Under the pieces are notes generated by a model, which was not told where the DNA came from, ran no database searches, and saw only the letters and a program-made list of their open reading frames with translations. Positions 60,191 through 64,000 of a stretch of 64,000 nt of DNA are shown here, in pieces. Source of the DNA: Sinorhizobium sp. B11 (lineage in GTDB: Bacteria; Pseudomonadota; Alphaproteobacteria; Rhizobiales; Rhizobiaceae). Location: contig CP091033.1 in assembly GCA_039725955.1 (NCBI GenBank), positions 868,001 to 932,000 of the forward strand, in the 5' to 3' direction. The number at the start of each line of letters is the position of its first letter. Position 1 is the stretch's first letter. The position numbers and the translations under genes are program-made.

Positions 60191-61915
60191 TCAATATGAG
60201 GCCAGCAGGTTCTGCCCGAAATCCGGTTCGACGCCGAGGATCGGTGCGACGCGACTGATGATGTCATGCACCATCGGGGCTGCCGTATTCGTCGCGAAGG
60301 TAAGCCCGTGCTGGCCGGTCAATGGTTCGTCGATGAAGGACAGCACGACATATTTCGGGGCATCGATCGGGAAGGCCGCCAGATAGGCGTTGAAACTCAG
60401 CGTATGCGAATAATGGCCGTTCACGACCTTGTTTGCCGTGCCTGTCTTGCCGCCGACATGGAAGCCGGGCACGTCGGCGGTGCGCCCCGAGCCCTGTTCG
60501 CCGTTGAGCTTGAAGAGATAGCGGATCGTGTCGCTGGTACTTTTCTTGACGATCTGCTGCTCGGTTTTCGCGGCTTCCTCGGCGGAGCGCGGCAGGAAAG
60601 TCGGCTCTATGAGCTCGCCGCCATCCACGAGCGCGGCACCGGCAACAGCTGTCTGCAGCGGCGTGGTCGCGACACCATGGCCGAAGGAGATCGTGATCGA
60701 GTTGATCTTCTTCCAGACCTTCGGCTGCGTCGGCGTCTTCACTTCCGGCAACTCCGTCTGCATCTTGCTCAGGAGGCCGAAGCGGGTCAGATAATCCTTC
60801 TGCCGATCCATGCCGACCAGATCCATCATCCTCGCCGTGCCGATATTGGAGGAATAGCGGAAGATTTCCGGAATGGTGAGCCAGCGGCGCGGCACGTCAT
60901 GGTCATCGTGAATGGTGAAGCCGCCGTAGTGCAGCGGCCCCGTGGCGTCGAAGCTGTCGGAGAGTTTCACCGTGCCGCTGTCGAGCGCCAATGCCATCGA
61001 GAAGGTCTTGAAAGTCGAGCCCATTTCGAAAGTGCCGTTCGACATGCGGTTCAGCCAGCCTTCGCTGCCAGTCGCCTGCGGGTCATTCGGATCGAAATCG
61101 GGGGCGGACGCCATGGCGAGCACCTCACCGGTATGGACATCGAGGATGACGGCGCCGGCCGCCTTGCCCTTGTAGGTGGTGATTGCGTCGGTGACGACAT
61201 CATGAACGACATTCTGCGCGCGAATATCAATCGACAGCTTCACCGGCTCCAGGTTTTCGCGCACTGCAAGCCCCGTCGATTCCAGATCGGAAAGACCCTG
61301 CATGTCGAGATATTTCTCCATGCCGGCCATGCCTTTGTTGTCAATATCGACATAGCCGAGAATGTGAGCCGCCGTTCGCCCGCCAGGATAGAAGCGCTTC
61401 ACTTCCGGGCGGAAACCGATCGCGGGAAGGCCGAGAGCCAGAACCTCGTTTTGCTGCTTCGGCGTCAGCTGGCGACGCAGCCAGGTGAATTGTGAACGTT
61501 TGTCCGACAGCTTTTGATAGAGTGTCTTTCGGTCGAGCTCCGGGAAGAGTTGCGTGAGCTTCTCAACCGCTTCGTCGACATCGACCATATGGCTCGGCTC
61601 GGCAAACATCGACACGGTGCGGATATCCGTCGCCAGAAGCTCGCCGTTGCGGTCGAGAATATCAGGTCTGGAGGCCATGATCGGATTTGGCGGAATGCTC
61701 GATGTGGTCGTGTCGACGGCAACGCCATAATAGATCAGCTTGCCAAACATTCCGACGTAGACGATGCCGAGAACGGTCGCGAGAGTGACGATACGGCTTC
61801 GCGCCTGACGTGCCGTTCCGGCCGTCTTTCGGGCGGCCCGAGTAAAGGGAGCAGATTCGAATGTGAGCTTTACCAACCGACCACTTCTCACGCTGATATT
61901 ATGAATGATCGACAT
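60191..61915 (-). CDS. Class B penicillin-binding protein (PBP3/FtsI-like transpeptidase)
   Basis: A 574-residue protein: one N-terminal helix (about 46-66), a pedestal domain and a transpeptidase domain. Active-site motifs: STFK with Ser300, SSN (RYSSN) and KTG (GKTGT). It cross-links peptidoglycan in the periplasm. No other dcw-cluster gene is nearby, so it may be a second, non-essential FtsI-like protein. ATG 61915 gives the usual short cytosolic tail. Confidence 0.92.
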   Translation of the reverse strand: MSIIHNISVRSGRLVKLTFESAPFTRAARKTAGTARQARSRIVTLATVLGIVYVGMFGKLIYYGVAVDTTTSSIPPNPIMASRPDILDRNGELLATDIRTVSMFAEPSHMVDVDEAVEKLTQLFPELDRKTLYQKLSDKRSQFTWLRRQLTPKQQNEVLALGLPAIGFRPEVKRFYPGGRTAAHILGYVDIDNKGMAGMEKYLDMQGLSDLESTGLAVRENLEPVKLSIDIRAQNVVHDVVTDAITTYKGKAAGAVILDVHTGEVLAMASAPDFDPNDPQATGSEGWLNRMSNGTFEMGSTFKTFSMALALDSGTVKLSDSFDATGPLHYGGFTIHDDHDVPRRWLTIPEIFRYSSNIGTARMMDLVGMDRQKDYLTRFGLLSKMQTELPEVKTPTQPKVWKKINSITISFGHGVATTPLQTAVAGAALVDGGELIEPTFLPRSAEEAAKTEQQIVKKSTSDTIRYLFKLNGEQGSGRTADVPGFHVGGKTGTANKVVNGHYSHTLSFNAYLAAFPIDAPKYVVLSFIDEPLTGQHGLTFATNTAAPMVHDIISRVAPILGVEPDFGQNLLASY

Positions 61916-62280
61916 TGACACACACCAAGAACAGAACGCACCAGCGCATAACCCGCCCGTCGGCATCGACTCTCGAGTGTATGTGCGGATTTAAAGCCCT
62001 ACGCGGCGGAACAGATTCACACGGCTCTGGTAGAACGTTTAAACTTCCCTCCATCTGAAGCCTGGATGGTTAACAAGGCCTTATCCGGCTGCGTGCATTT
62101 TGTCGCAGCGCTGCGCTGCCCCGCACCAAAAGACGCTGCGGGATTTAAAACGATTTTAAAATAGCGACTTCAAAAGCTAATCGATTTTAATTTTACAGTT
62201 AAAATTTTCTTGTTGCAGCGCAAAAGAAATCAGGCCTAACTTCTCTTCCGAAGGTCAATTTGCTCCCAGGAGGAACGCAT
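61916..62280. other. Upstream region of the PBP gene and small ORF
   Basis: About 365 bases without a supported gene. It contains AT-rich blocks (about 62140-62215) probably with the promoter of the small ORF at 62281 and, further left, the promoter of the PBP gene. Confidence 0.35.
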
Positions 62281-62454
62281 ATGACTGTGACATTTCCGCT
62301 GACTGAAAAGCGCAACGCCGATGAGCTGCTCAAACACCTGATCCAGCACAACCTCTCCTATCCGGGAAATTGTGCCGTTTCGGTCAAGACTCACGTCGCC
62401 CTGGTTACTTCCTCCCATACGTTCGCACTCAGCACCGCCCGAACGGCTTGGTAA
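62281..62454 (+). CDS. Small hypothetical protein, 57 residues
   Basis: Not recognised. ATG 62281 has a strong AGGAGG site at 62269-62274, six bases upstream, and lies below an AT-rich promoter-like region. The product (MTVTFPLTEKRNADELLKHL...) starts with a helical charged stretch and ends with Ser/Thr-rich sequence. It may be a real small protein or a leader; a frame change after a shorter original is also possible. Confidence 0.5.
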   Translation: MTVTFPLTEKRNADELLKHLIQHNLSYPGNCAVSVKTHVALVTSSHTFALSTARTAW

Positions 62455-62765
62455 TTATCGACAACCGGACTTCCGTTAAATTCAGGCGTCGATCAGCCTT
62501 TGGGCGTCGACCACCGAGATGTCGATGTTCTGCACGCTGTATGTGCGGAAGCGATCCGTGTCTTTCCGACCGTTACCCGCCCTTGGTCCTGTTATGCAGA
62601 TGGCTATAGGGACACCTCTATCGAGTAACGATTGGAACGATTTATAGCCTGAACACAAGCAACTCAGCCTCAAGCAACAGGGGATGAGAAGAGTTTTGTG
62701 TTGTCGCAAATGAAAAATCTGTTTTACTGGCACCGCGCTTCTTGGCTTTGAGGGGGATACGGCCG
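62455..62765. other. Intergenic region upstream of the transpeptidase gene
   Basis: About 310 bases. A minus-strand frame (62482-62808) ends with a plausible-looking peptide (FRTYSVQNIDISVVDAQRL) but has no good start and runs over the transpeptidase start, so it is not called. A GAGGGGG site precedes the transpeptidase ATG. Confidence 0.3.
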
Positions 62766-63437
62766 ATGGTGTGGACACGCAGGGATATCTTGCTTGGCGG
62801 ATTGACATTACTTGGCACCGCCGCCGTACAGAAGCCGGCCTTTGCCCAGGCGGCTTCCTATTTTGCTGGAACTGCCGTCGATAATGGCGTGACGTTCCGA
62901 GCGACCAACTTCGCCAAGATCGACAAGCAATGGCATCGCCAGGTTGTCAGATATTTCAGTAGCGAGCCGATCGGCACGGTCGTTGTCGATACGCGCCACC
63001 ATTTTCTCTACTTGATCATGGAGAACAAGACAGCCATCCGCTACGGCGTCGGCGTCGGCCGAGAGGGCTTCAAATGGTTTGGCCGCGCTACTATCGACAG
63101 CAAATCGCTCTGGCCACGCTGGACACCGCCACCTGAGATGCGCAAGCGCCATCCTGAATTGCCCGAATTCGTAGCCGGGGGCTCGCCGAAGAACCCGCTC
63201 GGCCCCCGGGCCATGTACCTGCATCGTGACGGTGTCGATACCGGCTATCGCTTCCACGGCACGCTTGAGCCCTGGAGCATCGGCAAGGATGCCTCTAGCG
63301 GCTGCATCCGCATGTTCAACGAAGACGCCATCGATCTTTACCAGCGTTGTCCGATCGGCACCGCCGTGCAGGTCCTCCCGCATATTGCCGACCAGGCGCC
63401 ACCCGCCGAAGTCAGCCAGGCAACTCCGGCCGAATGA
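62766..63437 (+). CDS. L,D-transpeptidase (YkuD domain)
   Basis: A 223-residue cell-wall enzyme. Signal: TRRDILLGGLTLLGTAAVQ (Tat-like), cleavage near AFA-QA. The YkuD catalytic motif is SSGCIRM with Cys180, and the usual upstream His is in YRFHGTLEP. It makes 3-3 peptidoglycan cross-links or anchors lipoprotein to peptidoglycan. The next gene is an OmpA-domain lipoprotein, 13 bases later, which suggests a common envelope role. Confidence 0.92.
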   Translation: MVWTRRDILLGGLTLLGTAAVQKPAFAQAASYFAGTAVDNGVTFRATNFAKIDKQWHRQVVRYFSSEPIGTVVVDTRHHFLYLIMENKTAIRYGVGVGREGFKWFGRATIDSKSLWPRWTPPPEMRKRHPELPEFVAGGSPKNPLGPRAMYLHRDGVDTGYRFHGTLEPWSIGKDASSGCIRMFNEDAIDLYQRCPIGTAVQVLPHIADQAPPAEVSQATPAE

Positions 63438-63450
63438 GGAAATTACCTTG

Positions 63451-63978
63451 ATGTCTGGATATACGAAGCGTCTCGCCGCCGCGGCCTTGCTTTTGGCACT
63501 CGCAGCCTGCAGCACCACAGATATCGCCTCCGTGGAAGAACCTCCGGCGGCGCCGTTGACCGGTCAGACTAACGATCCTGCGCCCGGTTTTGAGAACGTC
63601 AAAGCCGGCAGCGAAGAGGATTTCATCCTCAATGTCGGGCGGCGGGTCTACTTCACGCAAGATTCCGCCAAGCTCGATACCGTCGCCATGACTACGCTCG
63701 ACAACCAGGCTGCCTGGCTGAGCCGGAATCCCAGCTGGCAGATCAAGCTGCAGGGATTTGCCGACGATTCCGGTTCGGAGGCGAAAATGAAGACCTTGTC
63801 GCAGCAGCGCGCCGATGCCGTCATGACCTATCTCGTTTCCAAGGGCGTCGACGCCGGACGCATGTGGGCCAAGGGTTACGGCGCAGATCGCGAGGTCCGC
63901 GACTGCACGGAACGTTCCTGCAAGGTGCAGAACCGGCGCGTCGTCGCCAACCTGCGTACCGAGCGCGACGCGACCTGA
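63451..63978 (+). CDS. OmpA-domain lipoprotein (Pal-like)
   Basis: A 175-residue lipoprotein. Signal peptide ends in lipobox LAAC with Cys20. The C-terminal OmpA/Pal peptidoglycan-binding domain (about 75-170) includes VYFTQDSAKLD, LQGFADDSGSEAKMKTLSQQRADAVMTYL and a final NRRVVANLR. The GFADDSGS motif holds the diaminopimelate-binding Asp and NRRV the Arg. It does not belong to the tol-pal cluster, which is not visible here, so it is a Pal paralogue. GAGGAA precedes ATG 63451. Confidence 0.9.
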   Translation: MSGYTKRLAAAALLLALAACSTTDIASVEEPPAAPLTGQTNDPAPGFENVKAGSEEDFILNVGRRVYFTQDSAKLDTVAMTTLDNQAAWLSRNPSWQIKLQGFADDSGSEAKMKTLSQQRADAVMTYLVSKGVDAGRMWAKGYGADREVRDCTERSCKVQNRRVVANLRTERDAT

Positions 63979-64000
63979 TTGCAATTCGTTCAGGACACCC

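Noticed and set aside
60266..61495. Long plus-strand frame opposite the penicillin-binding protein
   Set aside because: Antisense shadow; the minus strand has STFK, SSN and KTG.
62482..62808. Minus-strand frame ending in a plausible-looking peptide
   Set aside because: Start overlaps the L,D-transpeptidase start region, no ribosome site, no known family. Kept only as a note.

Overview
The window looks like a segment of an alphaproteobacterial, probably rhizobial (Rhizobium/Agrobacterium-type), genome. The reasons are the high-GC coding style, PrsD/PrsE-type type I secretion genes, a large number of ABC importers paired with LysR/AraC/IclR/LacI/GntR/TetR regulators, and many ATGA or GTGA start-stop overlaps. 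No rRNA, tRNA, CRISPR array, phage module or complete insertion sequence was seen. The replicon type cannot be decided from the sequence.

Layout. (1) 1-5348: two divergent glycine-rich proteins, apparently secreted substrates, with a type I secretion ABC protein whose signature motif is degenerate, its HlyD-type adaptor, and an orphan IS3-OrfA-like DNA-binding protein. (2) 5737-12412: a tight six-gene signalling operon: GGDEF-EAL protein, kinase-like protein without the N-box Asn, STAS-methyltransferase fusion, dCache-HAMP-PP2C phosphatase, intact HATPase switch kinase, and STAS protein. It resembles the SiaABCD/Rsb partner-switch logic linked to c-di-GMP, but with a duplicated kinase/STAS pair and a methyltransferase. 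(3) 12747-15330: a pyridine nucleotide-disulfide oxidoreductase and a divergent AraC regulator. (4) 15450-25873: a nine-gene operon for hydroxyquinol-type aromatic catabolism (two intradiol dioxygenases, maleylacetate reductase, FAD monooxygenase) with a complete Liv-type ABC importer inside it, and a divergent LysR gene. (5) 25948-32306: small units: AraC/exported metallo-beta-lactamase-fold hydrolase, a single-domain response regulator, an ArsR/AHSA1/GFA operon, hypotheticals, and a flavin reductase. (6) 32335-32766: two abutting gene remnants, a sugar permease tail and an enolase-superfamily tail. (7) 32960-43767: a carbohydrate ABC importer, two VOC proteins, an IclR regulator, Gfo/Idh oxidoreductase, sugar isomerase, LacI regulator and aldo/keto reductase. 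Repeated operator-like palindromes suggest how these units are connected. (8) 43914-54516: histidine phosphatase, FCD-type GntR regulator and a BMP-family (nucleoside-type) ABC importer operon ending in two cytosine-deaminase-like amidohydrolases and a gamma-glutamyltransferase-family protein. (9) 54549-60082: a TetR gene and a sugar-type ABC importer without its own ATPase, with a metallophosphoesterase and a protein tyrosine phosphatase. (10) 60191-63978: envelope genes: a class B penicillin-binding protein, a small ORF, an L,D-transpeptidase and an OmpA-domain lipoprotein.

The strongest candidates for something undescribed are the six-gene partner-switch operon with a pseudokinase and STAS-methyltransferase, the divergent glycine-rich secretion locus with an atypical ABC motor, and the heterocycle/amide catabolic operon whose second amidohydrolase has Asn in place of the expected metal-site Asp residues. 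All assignments come from reading motifs and translations; no database search was run.
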